Assembly: GCA_021778805.1 (NCBI GenBank)
Contig: JAJYBV010000006.1
Span: 1 to 54,729 of the forward strand
Origin: Chloroflexota bacterium
GTDB lineage: Bacteria > Chloroflexota > Ktedonobacteria > Ktedonobacterales > JACDGC01
Reading direction: 5' to 3'
Length of the DNA: 54,729 nucleotides
The first letter of the stretch is position 1, and each line of letters starts with the position of its first letter. A program made the translations under genes and the position numbers. Under the pieces are notes generated by a model. It saw only the letters and a program-made list of their open reading frames with translations, had not been told where the DNA came from and did no database searches. Of this stretch, positions 33,958-42,853 are shown one piece after another.

Positions 33958-34932
33958 TCAGCGGCCTTTGGTAAATTCAACAGGCGTAACAACCGATGCG
34001 ATAATTTCGGCAATAACATCTTTTGCTCCGGAAGTTCTGCGGCGAATATTGTTTTTCATAATCAATCGATGCGCAAGCACCGGCGCCGCCATTTTTTTTA
34101 CGTCGTCTGGTTCTACAAATGTTCGGCCATTCATAAAAGCCCACGCTTCGCACATTCGATACAACGCGAGGGTTGCGCGGGGACTTGCCCCAAGTTCTAC
34201 AAGCGGATGATTGCGTGTTCCGCGGGTAATTGCAACCAAATAGCGTTCCACATCTGGCGCCCAAACAGCAGTTCTAATCTCTTGCTGCATGCGCATGATA
34301 TCTTCGGTAAAGGAAACCGCTTCAATTGTTTCCAGTGGATCTTTGGTTTTAAATCTGCGTGTTATGTACAGTTCCTCTTCTTCCTCCGGGTATCCCATTT
34401 GAGCGCTAATTATAAATCTATCTAGCTGTGCCTCAGGCAGCGGAAATGTGCCTTCCATTTCTACGGGGTTTTGTGTGGCAATTGCCATAAATGGTTCGGG
34501 CAGACGCATGGTGTCTCTATCTACAGTAACTTGCATTTCCGCCATTGCTTCCAGCAGGGCAGATTGTGTGCGCGGAGTTGCGCGGTTAATTTCATCAAAA
34601 AGCAGCAGTTGGGTAAAGATGGGGCCTTCTCTAAAAATAAAGTTATTTTGCTTTTGGTCGAAATAACTTACCCCGCTGACATCGGTTGGCAGCAGATCCG
34701 GCGTTCCTTGAATACGCTGAAACCGCATACCCAGTGATTTCGCAAGAGATTTTGCCAGCATCGTTTTACCGCTGCCCGGGTAATCATTTAAAAGCGCATG
34801 GCCTTTACTGAGCATGGCGGCCAGCAGCAGATCGATAACTTCTTGCTTGCCAACAATAACTTTGCCGATGTTAGCGCGAATTTTTTGTGACCATTCAAAA
34901 ACGGAAAGAGCATTTGGGGCCTGATTATTCAT
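33958..34932 (-). CDS. MoxR family AAA+ ATPase
   Basis: A 324-residue AAA+ protein of the MoxR subfamily. Walker A is DYPGSGKTMLAKSLAKSLG, with the family sequence FQRIQGTPDLLPTDVSG, Walker B as LLLFDEINRATPRTQSALLEAMAE, the sensor ATQNPVEMEGTFPLPEAQLDRF, and a C-terminal lid. MoxR proteins act as chaperone-like ATPases for cofactor or partner insertion, usually with DUF58/vWA proteins, as here. It is the first gene of the operon. Confidence 0.95.
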   Translation of the reverse strand: MNNQAPNALSVFEWSQKIRANIGKVIVGKQEVIDLLLAAMLSKGHALLNDYPGSGKTMLAKSLAKSLGMRFQRIQGTPDLLPTDVSGVSYFDQKQNNFIFREGPIFTQLLLFDEINRATPRTQSALLEAMAEMQVTVDRDTMRLPEPFMAIATQNPVEMEGTFPLPEAQLDRFIISAQMGYPEEEEELYITRRFKTKDPLETIEAVSFTEDIMRMQQEIRTAVWAPDVERYLVAITRGTRNHPLVELGASPRATLALYRMCEAWAFMNGRTFVEPDDVKKMAAPVLAHRLIMKNNIRRRTSGAKDVIAEIIASVVTPVEFTKGR

Positions 34933-35115
34933 GATGATTCCTTGATATCAAATAAAGTTTAGCTATTTGGATTTAATGAGTTTAGTGTTTTTGCCGAAAA
35001 TAATAATAGTCAAGCATTCAGCCGGTTGCCGAAAACAGGTATTTCGCAGGTATTATAACATGACTATGCGGGAATTGTCATGCTGCCTCTCAGTTGACTC
35101 ACAATACTCATATTA

Positions 35116-35131
35116 TGTGATATAGCTCATG
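35116..35131 (+). promoter_or_regulatory. Possible CRP/FNR-type half-matched site upstream of the CoA-transferase
   Basis: TGTGA-TATAGC-TCATG resembles the TGTGA-N6-TCACA consensus with two mismatches. It lies 101 nt before the start of the CoA-transferase gene, in the 299-nt gap between it and the divergent moxR gene. A TTGACT at 35094 is near. I see no gene in this gap. Confidence 0.3.
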
Positions 35132-35231
35132 TAAAATGAACAGTGTGAGGGATACAATGTGAATAGCGAACTAATCAATGAAATCATGAATTCAAATATG
35201 TGTTGGTTTATATACAGAAAGGTTCTTATTT

Positions 35232-36566
35232 ATGACGACATGGTGCACAGCCGAAGAAGCGGTTCGTGTTGTTCAATCGGGCAATAGAGTATTTGTACAG
35301 GGGTTTGCGGTAACTCCAACCCCGCTGCTTCAGGCGTTAACAGAACGCGGGCAGGAATTGGAAAACGTTGAAATTGTGCATTTGCATACCTATGGGCCAA
35401 CCCCATATACCGATCCGCAATGGGCAGGACATTTTTTGCTGCGCGCAATTTTTGTTGCAGATAATACGCGGCAGGCAATTAACTCAGGGCGGGGTACGTA
35501 TACACCCATTTTTCTTTCAGATGTTCCGGAAACATTTCGTCAAGGCGGCGAAATGGCTATTGATATTGCATTTATTCAAGTATCGCCGCCGGATAGCCAC
35601 GGATGCTGCTCGTTGGGGCCTGCGGTAGACGCTACGCTGGCTGCCGTAAATCATGCAAAACATGTTGTGGCTCTGGTGAATCCGCATGTGCCGCGGGCGC
35701 ATGGAATGGGTTTCATCAATTTTTCTAAAATTGAATATGCCGTACACTGCACAGATCCGTTGTATGTGACTGAGGCAGTGCAGCCGAATGAAGTGCAGCG
35801 CCGTATTGGCCGCTATACCGCTGAATTAATAGAAGATGGCGCGACGCTGCAAATGGGTATTGGCGCTATTCCCAACGCCGTGCTGGCCGAATTGCAAGAT
35901 CGCCGCAATTTAGGTGTTCACACAGAAATGTTTTCCGATGGAATTATCGATTTAGTGAAAAAGGGAGTCATTACCGGCGCGCGCAAGAAACTAGATCCGG
36001 GCAAGATTGTTTCTTCATTTGCCATTGGGTCTCAAGAACTGATGGATTTTATCGACGATAACCCAATGGTTCAATTTTATCCGTTTGATTATACAAATGA
36101 TTCACATATTATCCGGCAGTTTGATCACATGGTGTCTATTAACAGCGCGATTCAGGTAGATTTAACGGGCCAAGTGTGCGCGGAGTCTATTGGGGCATAT
36201 ATATATAGCGGGGTTGGCGGGCAAATGGATTTTCTGCGCGGCGCGGCGCTTTCACACAACGGCAAGCCGATTATTGCGCTTCCTTCCACGGTTTCCGCAA
36301 AAAGAATGACTGATGAAGATTTAAGCGCAATTATGCAGGAACCGATTGATGGGCAAATTTCCCGAATTACGCCGTTTCTAACCCCCGGCGCATCAGTTAC
36401 AACAACGAAGGCGCATTTATATTATGTTATTACCGAATATGGCGTTGCCTATTTGCATGGCCTTAGCCTGAAAGATCGGGCACTGAAATTAATTGAAATA
36501 GCCGCGCCGCAATTTCGGGAACAACTGGAACGCGCTGCCTTTAAAAATAAACTGCTGGCGCGTTAA
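35232..36566 (+). CDS. Acetyl-CoA hydrolase/transferase family (4-hydroxybutyrate CoA-transferase-like)
   Basis: A 444-residue class I CoA-transferase of the Cat1/AbfT group. It has the N-terminal half (ATPase-like GFAVTPTPLLQALTERGQ, then DIAFIQVSPPDSHGCCSLGPAVD) and the C-terminal half with GATLQMGIGAIPNAVLAEL. The catalytic glutamate region is GVHTEMFSDGIIDL, followed by GGQMDFLRGAALSHNGKPIIALPST. It transfers CoA between carboxylic acids such as acetate and 4-hydroxybutyrate, or butyrate. It is alone with no partner dehydrogenase nearby, so the acid is uncertain. A terminator-like hairpin follows. Confidence 0.92.
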   Translation: MTTWCTAEEAVRVVQSGNRVFVQGFAVTPTPLLQALTERGQELENVEIVHLHTYGPTPYTDPQWAGHFLLRAIFVADNTRQAINSGRGTYTPIFLSDVPETFRQGGEMAIDIAFIQVSPPDSHGCCSLGPAVDATLAAVNHAKHVVALVNPHVPRAHGMGFINFSKIEYAVHCTDPLYVTEAVQPNEVQRRIGRYTAELIEDGATLQMGIGAIPNAVLAELQDRRNLGVHTEMFSDGIIDLVKKGVITGARKKLDPGKIVSSFAIGSQELMDFIDDNPMVQFYPFDYTNDSHIIRQFDHMVSINSAIQVDLTGQVCAESIGAYIYSGVGGQMDFLRGAALSHNGKPIIALPSTVSAKRMTDEDLSAIMQEPIDGQISRITPFLTPGASVTTTKAHLYYVITEYGVAYLHGLSLKDRALKLIEIAAPQFREQLERAAFKNKLLAR

Positions 36567-36639
36567 ACGCTTGCGGAAAGAACCAATTTCATGTTATGTT
36601 GTAGCCATGGGCGCTTTCTTTTTTAGGCGCTTTAGGCAG

Positions 36640-36656
36640 TGCGCCGCGCATTTTTT
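36640..36656 (+). terminator. Short terminator after the CoA-transferase gene
   Basis: TGCGCCGCGCA can form a short GC stem and is followed directly by six T. It lies 74 nt after the stop. The stem is short, so efficiency is uncertain. Confidence 0.5.
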
Positions 36657-36739
36657 GTGCATTTCAAGCGCTGCCCCAAAGTAAAACAATACGCCTGAAT
36701 GACAATGCGCTGATTTTGTCTCGATGTGGAGGCCAATGT

Positions 36740-38422
36740 ATGGCAATCTCTGATACTCATAACCATGCCGGGCCGCGTGTGGTGCGTGCGCCGCACGGTT
36801 CCGAAATATCCTGCAAAGGCTGGGAGCAAGAAGCTGCGCTGCGCATGCTGATGAATAACTTAGACCCCGATGTTGCGGAACGCCCGAATGATCTTATTAT
36901 CTATGGAGGATCGGGAAAAGCCGCCAGAAATTGGGAGAGTTTTGACGCAATTGTGCGCACGCTGCGCCGCTTAGAAAATGATGAAACGTTATTAGTGCAA
37001 TCGGGGAAACCCGTTGGTGTGTTTACCACAACACCGGATGCGCCGCGCGTATTAATTGCCAATGCTAATTTGGTTGGCGAGTGGAGCAATTGGGATGAAT
37101 TTCGCCGATTAGATGCCCTTGGCCTTACGATGTATGGCCAAATGACTGCGGGTTCCTGGATTTATATTGGATCTCAGGGTATAGTTCAGGGAACTTATGA
37201 AACATTTGCCGAAGCGGCGCGCCAATACTTTGGCGGATCTTTGCGCGGAACTATAACACTGACTGCCGGCCTTGGCGGCATGGGCGGCGCACAGCCGCTG
37301 GCTGTTACCATGAATGAAGGGGTATGTATTGCTGTAGAAGTAGACCCTTCACGCATTCAGCGCCGTATCGACACCGGATATTTGGATGAATCCAGCGATT
37401 CACTGGATGACGCATTGGCCCGCGCTGAGGCGTATAAAAAAGCTGGAATAGCAAAATCAATCGGACTGCTGGGCAACGCCGCTGAAATTCACCCGGAATT
37501 AGTGCGGCGCGGCTGGGTTCCCGATTTGGTTACCGACCAAACTTCAGCGCACGACGCCTTAAATGGCTATATCCCCGCGCATTATTCGTTAGAAGCCGCC
37601 GCCGAACTGCGTAAAAACGATCCCGCAGAATATGAAAAACTTTCGGTAGCTTCGATGGGCGAACATGTAAAAGCAATGCTCGAGTTCCAAAAACGCGGCT
37701 CGGTTACTTTTGATTATGGCAATAATATTCGTGGGCAGGCGCTAAAAGCCGGCGTTGCTAATGCGTTGGATTTCCCCGGATTTGTTCCGGCGTTTATCCG
37801 GCCGTTGTTCTGCGAAGGCAAAGGCCCGTTCCGCTGGGCTGCCCTTTCCGGTGACCCGCAGGATATCTTTATAACTGATCAAGAACTGCTGAAACTGTTC
37901 CCCGAAGACGCCGGATTGCGTCGCTGGATTACGATGGCGGAGCAGCGCATCCATTTTCAAGGTCTGCCGGCGCGTATTTGCTGGCTTGGCTATGGTGAAC
38001 GCGATAAAGCCGGCCTGCTTTTCAACGAACTGGTGCGTACCGGCAAGGTGAAAGGCCCCATCGTCATCGGCCGCGATCATTTGGATAGCGGTTCCGTAGC
38101 CTCGCCATACCGCGAAACCGAAGCCATGCAAGATGGCTCAGACGCAATTGCAGACTGGCCGATTTTAAATGCGCTGCTGAATACCGCTTCTGGCGCTTCA
38201 TGGGTTTCGGTGCATAATGGCGGAGGTGTTGGCATTGGCTATTCGCTGCACGCCGGTATGGTAGTTGTGGCAGATGGCTCTGAGCGCGCAGCGCAGAAAT
38301 TGCGCCGTGTGCTGACGAACGATCCCGGCACAGGTGTTATGCGGCATGTAGACGCCGGCTATGAAAAAGCTCAAAATGTTGCGCGTGAACGCGGTGTAGA
38401 TATTCCTATGCTTGATAACTAG
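36740..38422 (+). CDS. hutU: Urocanate hydratase
   Basis: It converts urocanate to imidazolonepropionate in histidine breakdown, using tightly bound NAD. In its 560 residues the family landmarks are present: [83 protein letters not shown] and [15 protein letters not shown]. The frame extends 8 codons upstream, but GGAGG 7 nt before the ATG at 36740 sets the start. The other hut genes (hutH, hutI, hutG) are not within this window. An intrinsic terminator follows. Confidence 0.97.
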   Translation: MAISDTHNHAGPRVVRAPHGSEISCKGWEQEAALRMLMNNLDPDVAERPNDLIIYGGSGKAARNWESFDAIVRTLRRLENDETLLVQSGKPVGVFTTTPDAPRVLIANANLVGEWSNWDEFRRLDALGLTMYGQMTAGSWIYIGSQGIVQGTYETFAEAARQYFGGSLRGTITLTAGLGGMGGAQPLAVTMNEGVCIAVEVDPSRIQRRIDTGYLDESSDSLDDALARAEAYKKAGIAKSIGLLGNAAEIHPELVRRGWVPDLVTDQTSAHDALNGYIPAHYSLEAAAELRKNDPAEYEKLSVASMGEHVKAMLEFQKRGSVTFDYGNNIRGQALKAGVANALDFPGFVPAFIRPLFCEGKGPFRWAALSGDPQDIFITDQELLKLFPEDAGLRRWITMAEQRIHFQGLPARICWLGYGERDKAGLLFNELVRTGKVKGPIVIGRDHLDSGSVASPYRETEAMQDGSDAIADWPILNALLNTASGASWVSVHNGGGVGIGYSLHAGMVVVADGSERAAQKLRRVLTNDPGTGVMRHVDAGYEKAQNVARERGVDIPMLDN

Positions 38423-38460
38423 GGAGTATTTACAATGTGATGTTCATGCGCTAAACTTAT

Positions 38461-38507
38461 TGGGAATGCGTAAATGGTGGAACACTTGCGTATTCCCATA
38501 TTTTTTT
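38461..38507 (+). terminator. Intrinsic terminator of hutU
   Basis: TGGGAATGCG and CGTATTCCCA pair over 10 positions with one wobble; the T-tract TATTTTTTT follows directly. Confidence 0.82.
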
Positions 38508-38616
38508 GAAGCAGAACGATTTGGTAGATATTGTGCTCTTACATTAAAATGTACGCGAAGTTCAGCCTTCAAATGTATAGAATTTATAACACATTGGTAA
38601 TATCGAGGAGATTTGT

Positions 38617-39072
38617 ATGGACCCTACAAGCCATCCGTCAGATCAGCAATCTAATGACGCATCCCAATTTACGCAGCAAAATGCTCCGCAATATCCCTAT
38701 CCCGCGGATACACAAACACCGCCATACACGCAGCCATTTCCCACACCTTTTTATATGGCGCCAACACAAGATATGATACAAAAACTAAATGGGTTTTCAT
38801 TAACATCAATGATTCTTGGAATATTTGGCATTTTATCGTCTTGCACAGTAATTTTAGGTGGAATATTTGGCGCTTTAGGTTTAATTTTTGGAATAATTGG
38901 GCTGTCGCAGCAAAAAAGCGGTCGATTTACCGGCAGCAGTAAAGGCTTTGGTATTGCCGGTGTGGTAACATCTATTGTAAGCCTGCTGTTAGTTATCATT
39001 TTTGTTTTATTGGTGGTTGCCGGTAATGGTCATTTCCAATACAATTCTTCAGGAACATATGGCAGCGTGTAA
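38617..39072 (+). CDS. DUF4190 domain membrane protein
   Basis: A 151-residue protein. The N-terminal 50 residues are hydrophilic, rich in Pro, Gln and Thr. After it come two TM helices with the DUF4190 pattern: FSLTSMILGIFGILSSCTVILGGIFGALGLIFGIIGL (quoted in part: SLTSMILGIFGIL, GALGLIFGIIGLSQQ) and GFGIAGVVTSIVSLLLVIIF. Function is unknown for the family. GAGGAG precedes the ATG by 7 nt. The next gene begins 2 nt after its stop, so the two are co-transcribed. Confidence 0.85.
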   Translation: MDPTSHPSDQQSNDASQFTQQNAPQYPYPADTQTPPYTQPFPTPFYMAPTQDMIQKLNGFSLTSMILGIFGILSSCTVILGGIFGALGLIFGIIGLSQQKSGRFTGSSKGFGIAGVVTSIVSLLLVIIFVLLVVAGNGHFQYNSSGTYGSV

Positions 39073-39074
39073 CA

Positions 39075-39617
39075 ATGGCAGATTCATTACCTTTACCACT
39101 TCGGGTTCGTCCCGCGCGAATAGTCGATGCTTCGGCTATTCGCATGGCAGCTACAATTACATGGACATCTGCATATAAACATCTGATAGCTCCGGAAAAT
39201 ATTGCCGCTGTATTGCGGGATAATTATTCCGTTGCCAATGTAGAGCAAAGCATTGCCCGCGAAGATTCAGCGTGGTTCATTGCAGAGTTGATGATGCCGC
39301 CGAATTTGGGAAAAATAATTGGTTATGCGCATTGCGGTTCGTATTTAGCTTTAGGAAACGCCAATGATGTTATGCTGCAATCCATGTATATACTGCCGGA
39401 ATATCAGCGGAAAGGCGCCGGAACAGCGTTATGGGGGCAGGCGCTGGTGTGGGGCAAAGACCACCAAAAAAGTCGAATGTTTATCGGTGTATTAACCCAA
39501 AATGTAGCTGCGCGACGTTTTTATGAGCTGCAAGGCGCAAAAGTAAGCCATGAAGATAAATTGACCATTGGCTCGCAGATATTGCCGGAAACTTGGCTCC
39601 AGTTGGATTTGAGCTAA
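39075..39617 (+). CDS. GNAT family N-acetyltransferase
   Basis: A 180-residue acetyl-CoA-dependent acyltransferase. The acetyl-CoA binding motif A is DVMLQSMYILPEYQRKGAGTALWGQAL, in which YILPEYQRKGAGTAL holds the Q/R-x-x-G-x-G/A loop. Motif B follows with IGVLTQNVAARRFYELQGAK. The N-terminal RVRPARIVDASAIRMAATITW is typical of GNAT starts. The substrate is unknown. It is coupled to the DUF4190 gene and converges with the PH-domain gene. Confidence 0.9.
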   Translation: MADSLPLPLRVRPARIVDASAIRMAATITWTSAYKHLIAPENIAAVLRDNYSVANVEQSIAREDSAWFIAELMMPPNLGKIIGYAHCGSYLALGNANDVMLQSMYILPEYQRKGAGTALWGQALVWGKDHQKSRMFIGVLTQNVAARRFYELQGAKVSHEDKLTIGSQILPETWLQLDLS

Positions 39618-39646
39618 CTTGCCATCGGAGCAATTTTTTGTGCTGC

Positions 39647-41125
39647 TCAATAATCCCACATTTTACTGATATAAAATAAGATGTTGCTGCCCCGCAGCGC
39701 GCGCGCCCCGGGTGAGGGTATTTGTGATATTACAAGCCCAGCCGGTGTGCCGTAGGCAACCGCTTCACCGGCAATCAGCGGGTGCAGCCCGGCAGATTGC
39801 GCCATCTCCATTGCTTCGAGCACTGTTTTTCCTTCAAAATTTGGTGCGGCAATCAGCATTTCCGCTAAAACGGTAACAAATAAATCTTTTATTTCACTTT
39901 GTTGCTTATTGGCCTTATTTGCTGAATGAATTGCTTTGAAAGTGGTAACTATTCGATCTATTTCCAGTTTTAACTGTTCCGGATATGGTGTGTTGTGCAG
40001 CGCCATGGATGGTTTGCCATCTTCATCATCATTTGCGTAAATCAGCAAAGAGCCGTACCCCAGTAATTGTCCCCAAAGAGAGCTTTTTGTTTCAATCTTG
40101 ACAAAATTTTCAAACCGAATGGTGAAGCTGGAACGAAAAAATACAAAATAAAATCGTTCTAAATCGGTTATGCGTTCCGAAGTAATAATCCAAACATCAT
40201 CCGCAAAATTCAAATAAATAACTATTTCCCATAGCGCGGCAATAATAAATAGTATACCTGCAATATACATTGGTATGCGCGATTCCAGCGGCGCGCTAAT
40301 TCCTGAGATAACAATGGCTGTTAGCCCTATGAGGATGGGAACCAATGAAAGGTACAGCAAATAGCTCCAATGTTTGCCAACAACGCCAAGGAGTTTTTCT
40401 GTTCGGTTTATATGATAATTGGTAAACCGGCTTAACGGCCAATGACTGGCAATAATCGGATCGATATTTTGATATTCCGGCGTTGCTTGATCTGTAGTGA
40501 TACTGTTGATGACTTCTTGCATTGCCGGATCTGCAATGATGGGGGCCGGCTTTGCGACAGCGTTTTTTGCTGTGCCGATATGTTCAAATAGCAGAGATTG
40601 TACTTCATAGGGAAATGGGATATTAAGCAAATGAATTTCAGCGCCACCAACAGTTCGGGCATGTACTGTGCCATAGCGGAAGAGATATTCCGGAATTCTG
40701 TTTGTTTGCACAGTTGCGTCTGCAATATTTACTAAATGAATTTCTTGGGATTCTTTAGTAAATGTATTTTTATTGTAAATAATACGCTGATTGGTAATAA
40801 TATAAAAGGTGAACCACCACTCATAACCTTTAGCAACAATCCATCGAAGCAGTGCGCCTAAAAATAAAATGGCAGTAAGCAGTTGCGCTGTGCGATATAA
40901 CGCCGACAGCGCAAGATTGGGTGTATGCAGCAATGTAAAAGCAAGAAACGCCACGGCGCTTAAGATAGCCGGCCACGCCGCAAGCATTGCAGAAGCCCAA
41001 TGCGCGCGGACGGCTAAAAGAACTTGTTCGCTGGAGTTTAAACCGGGAACTGTTTTTTCTCGATTTTGGTCGAGCAATCTTTCAAATGACGGTGAATATG
41101 CGCTATGTGCCATAAAAGCATCCAT
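39647..41125 (-). CDS. Membrane protein with two bacterial PH domains and a C-terminal PASTA domain
   Basis: A 492-residue protein. A TM hairpin (about 48-95) is followed by a bPH_2/YdbS-like domain (TNQRIIYNKNTFTKESQEIHLVNIADAT), here shown in part by ITNQRIIYNKN. A second TM hairpin (about 248-305) and a second PH-like domain (ITSERITDLERFYFVFFRSSFTIRFENFVKIE, in part ITSERITDLER) come next. Residues about 415-490 look like a PASTA domain (NFEGKTVLEAMEMAQSAGL, then GTPAGLVISQIPSPGARALRGSNILFYIS). With an even number of TMs, PASTA would lie on the same side as the PH domains, which is odd. The ATG at 41113 is an alternative start. It follows the CvpA-like gene by 18 nt. Confidence 0.78.
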   Translation of the reverse strand: MDAFMAHSAYSPSFERLLDQNREKTVPGLNSSEQVLLAVRAHWASAMLAAWPAILSAVAFLAFTLLHTPNLALSALYRTAQLLTAILFLGALLRWIVAKGYEWWFTFYIITNQRIIYNKNTFTKESQEIHLVNIADATVQTNRIPEYLFRYGTVHARTVGGAEIHLLNIPFPYEVQSLLFEHIGTAKNAVAKPAPIIADPAMQEVINSITTDQATPEYQNIDPIIASHWPLSRFTNYHINRTEKLLGVVGKHWSYLLYLSLVPILIGLTAIVISGISAPLESRIPMYIAGILFIIAALWEIVIYLNFADDVWIITSERITDLERFYFVFFRSSFTIRFENFVKIETKSSLWGQLLGYGSLLIYANDDEDGKPSMALHNTPYPEQLKLEIDRIVTTFKAIHSANKANKQQSEIKDLFVTVLAEMLIAAPNFEGKTVLEAMEMAQSAGLHPLIAGEAVAYGTPAGLVISQIPSPGARALRGSNILFYISKMWDY

Positions 41126-41143
41126 CCGTAGAAAATGCGCAGG

Positions 41144-41737
41144 TTAATGTTGTTTCTGCTCTTTACCAGACGTTTTGTGAGTTGAAATAATAACCACAAT
41201 AACAATACACAACAGGGCAATCAACATAATCGGCGCGATAATTGAGTGTGTATAATCTTCACTTGGCAGCTGAACGTTCAGGCTTAAATTTATTCCTTTT
41301 TGACTGAACAGGATAATCGCAATAATTGCCCCGTTCACCAAACCAACAAAAAATCCCCCAAACTTAATTAAACGCTTTTCATTTTTCTCGGATTGAAGAC
41401 TATTAATTTTACTTTTTAGCATAATGCTTCCGGCAACATACGCCAAAATGATGATGGAAATAACGCATATCCACAAAGAAATAACCGACGCCGGCGCCCC
41501 TAGCGGATGCGCAGCAGTGGTGTTTGAAGCGCTTTGATATCCTGCAAAAGACTGCAGCGCGGCCCAGCTTCGCAGCGGAAGCTGGGCTAAAATTTGGTTC
41601 GCGCCAAAGAACAGAGCAATAATGGTAATGGCCAAAATGCTTAATGTTATCATTTCTTTAAATGTACCGCGAAATGCTCCGACCACGCCGAAAATGCACA
41701 TAAAGATAATCAGTGTTTCGAACGAGTTAATAATCAT
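41144..41737 (-). CDS. CvpA family membrane protein
   Basis: A 197-residue protein with four hydrophobic segments. The first part FMCIFGVVGAFRGTFKEMITLSILAI matches the CvpA pattern (G-x-x-rG-x-x-x-E near TM1). The rest is less conserved, with a C-terminal TM and a basic tail. CvpA proteins have unclear envelope functions, related to colicin V secretion in E. coli and to stress elsewhere. It heads a two-gene unit with the PH/PASTA gene. A perfect 9-bp inverted repeat within its coding region (CCCAGCTTC/GAAGCTGGG near 41560-41586) may only reflect codon choice. Confidence 0.7.
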   Translation of the reverse strand: MIINSFETLIIFMCIFGVVGAFRGTFKEMITLSILAITIIALFFGANQILAQLPLRSWAALQSFAGYQSASNTTAAHPLGAPASVISLWICVISIIILAYVAGSIMLKSKINSLQSEKNEKRLIKFGGFFVGLVNGAIIAIILFSQKGINLSLNVQLPSEDYTHSIIAPIMLIALLCIVIVVIISTHKTSGKEQKQH

Positions 41738-42341
41738 ATGTTATGTATACCTCCATGAAAAAGGTGCGTTCGGCAATTTGACCTAAAATGTTCCGGAAGC
41801 GCCATCATGGTCTTTTCCAAGAAATTAATTATTGCCGAATTGTAAGAACGCGCCGTAAAATAGGACTTTTGCCGCTGATGAACTGTGTTTCCTGCCGGAT
41901 AGGTACAGCATGCGGATTTCTTTGAGAAAACTTCGCTGTATCTTGCTTTTATTCATATGGAAGCCGCAATCTTGAGCGTGGGAAAAATCCTTATAGTATA
42001 TAATCGGCAAAAAATCTTTTCGCATTTAGTATACCAATTACCCCAAAGAATATTGCTAAAGGTTCGTTTTCTTGCCAAAATTATCTACCGGCCGTACAAT
42101 GGGAGTAGCATATACGTGTATTGTATTGCTGGGCTTTTGCTTCAACCATGCAAAGATGTATCATCTTTTGCGCCAAAAGAGAAGATCGAGTGGCTTTACC
42201 GCCATAGTAAGATTTCCCCAAAATGGCTATATGCTGTGAAAGTTTCAGCATTGAATTGTATAAATGTATCTGGCGTTTACCCAACCGGATAGTGTTCGGC
42301 AGCCGGGTTAATGCTGTTTTCATTGAAAGTAATTCAGGATT
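41738..42341. other. Gene-poor intergenic region with an imperfect inverted repeat
   Basis: About 600 nt without a credible gene. At 41765-41853, GCGTT-CGGCAATT faces ATTGCCGAATTGTAAGAACGC, giving a bulged stem of about 12 pairs. Frames here, including one of 111 codons at 41957-42292, have unlikely composition and no ribosome site. The region separates divergent cvpA-like and ruvX genes, so it should hold both promoters; I could not pin them down. Confidence 0.4.
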
Positions 42342-42776
42342 ATGCAGCCATCATTACGATATATGGCGCTGGATGTTGGTAATATTCGTGTCGGTGTGGC
42401 GCTGAGCGACGCAAGCGGCGCAATTGCTGTACCCTATCCGATACTGCGCCGGCATCCCGAACTTGTTTTAAAACAAGCTATTTTGCAGCTTGCAAACGAT
42501 GAGCATGTAGTAAAAATTATTATCGGTTTGCCGTTGCATGAAGATGGCAGCAGTTCGGAACAATCGGATATTACCGAACGTTTTGCGGAACGTTTAGCCG
42601 ATTTTGTTAAACCTTTGCCGATAGAATTGTGGAATGAATTTGGCTCAACGCAAGACGCCAAATATACATTGCAGGAAATGGGCGAGCCACGGAAAAATTG
42701 GGCAAAATTGCTGGATTCCGTTGCGGCAAGCATTATTTTGCAAAGTTATTTGAGTGCGCATAATCATTCCCAGTAA
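42342..42776 (+). CDS. ruvX: Holliday junction resolvase RuvX (YqgF)
   Basis: A 144-residue RNase H-fold protein that takes part in rRNA maturation (pre-16S nuclease) or resolution of DNA junctions. The active-site aspartate is in MALDVGNIRVGVALSD, then IIIGLPLHEDG, the acidic residue in LWNEFGSTQDA (usual form DERLTT) and LDSVAASIILQSYL with the last Asp. All acidic positions remain, although NEFGST is atypical. It is directly upstream of mltG, the usual neighbour. The ribosome site is weak. Confidence 0.93.
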   Translation: MQPSLRYMALDVGNIRVGVALSDASGAIAVPYPILRRHPELVLKQAILQLANDEHVVKIIIGLPLHEDGSSSEQSDITERFAERLADFVKPLPIELWNEFGSTQDAKYTLQEMGEPRKNWAKLLDSVAASIILQSYLSAHNHSQ

Positions 42777-42853
42777 AAGCCTTTGTAATCGCAGATACAA
42801 ACCCATGTAACTGTAAAAAGATTGCAATATATTTTCAGGAGTAACTATTATTT

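Noticed and set aside
34448-34666. Several open frames opposite the moxR gene
   Set aside because: They are shadows of the well-supported MoxR frame on the other strand.
41558-41586. Perfect 9-bp inverted repeat CCCAGCTTC/GAAGCTGGG as a terminator
   Set aside because: It lies inside the CvpA-like coding region without a T-tract, so a terminator is unlikely.
41957-42292. Hypothetical gene of 111 codons
   Set aside because: No ribosome site, a composition unlike neighbouring genes and no recognisable domain; it lies in a gap expected to hold promoters.
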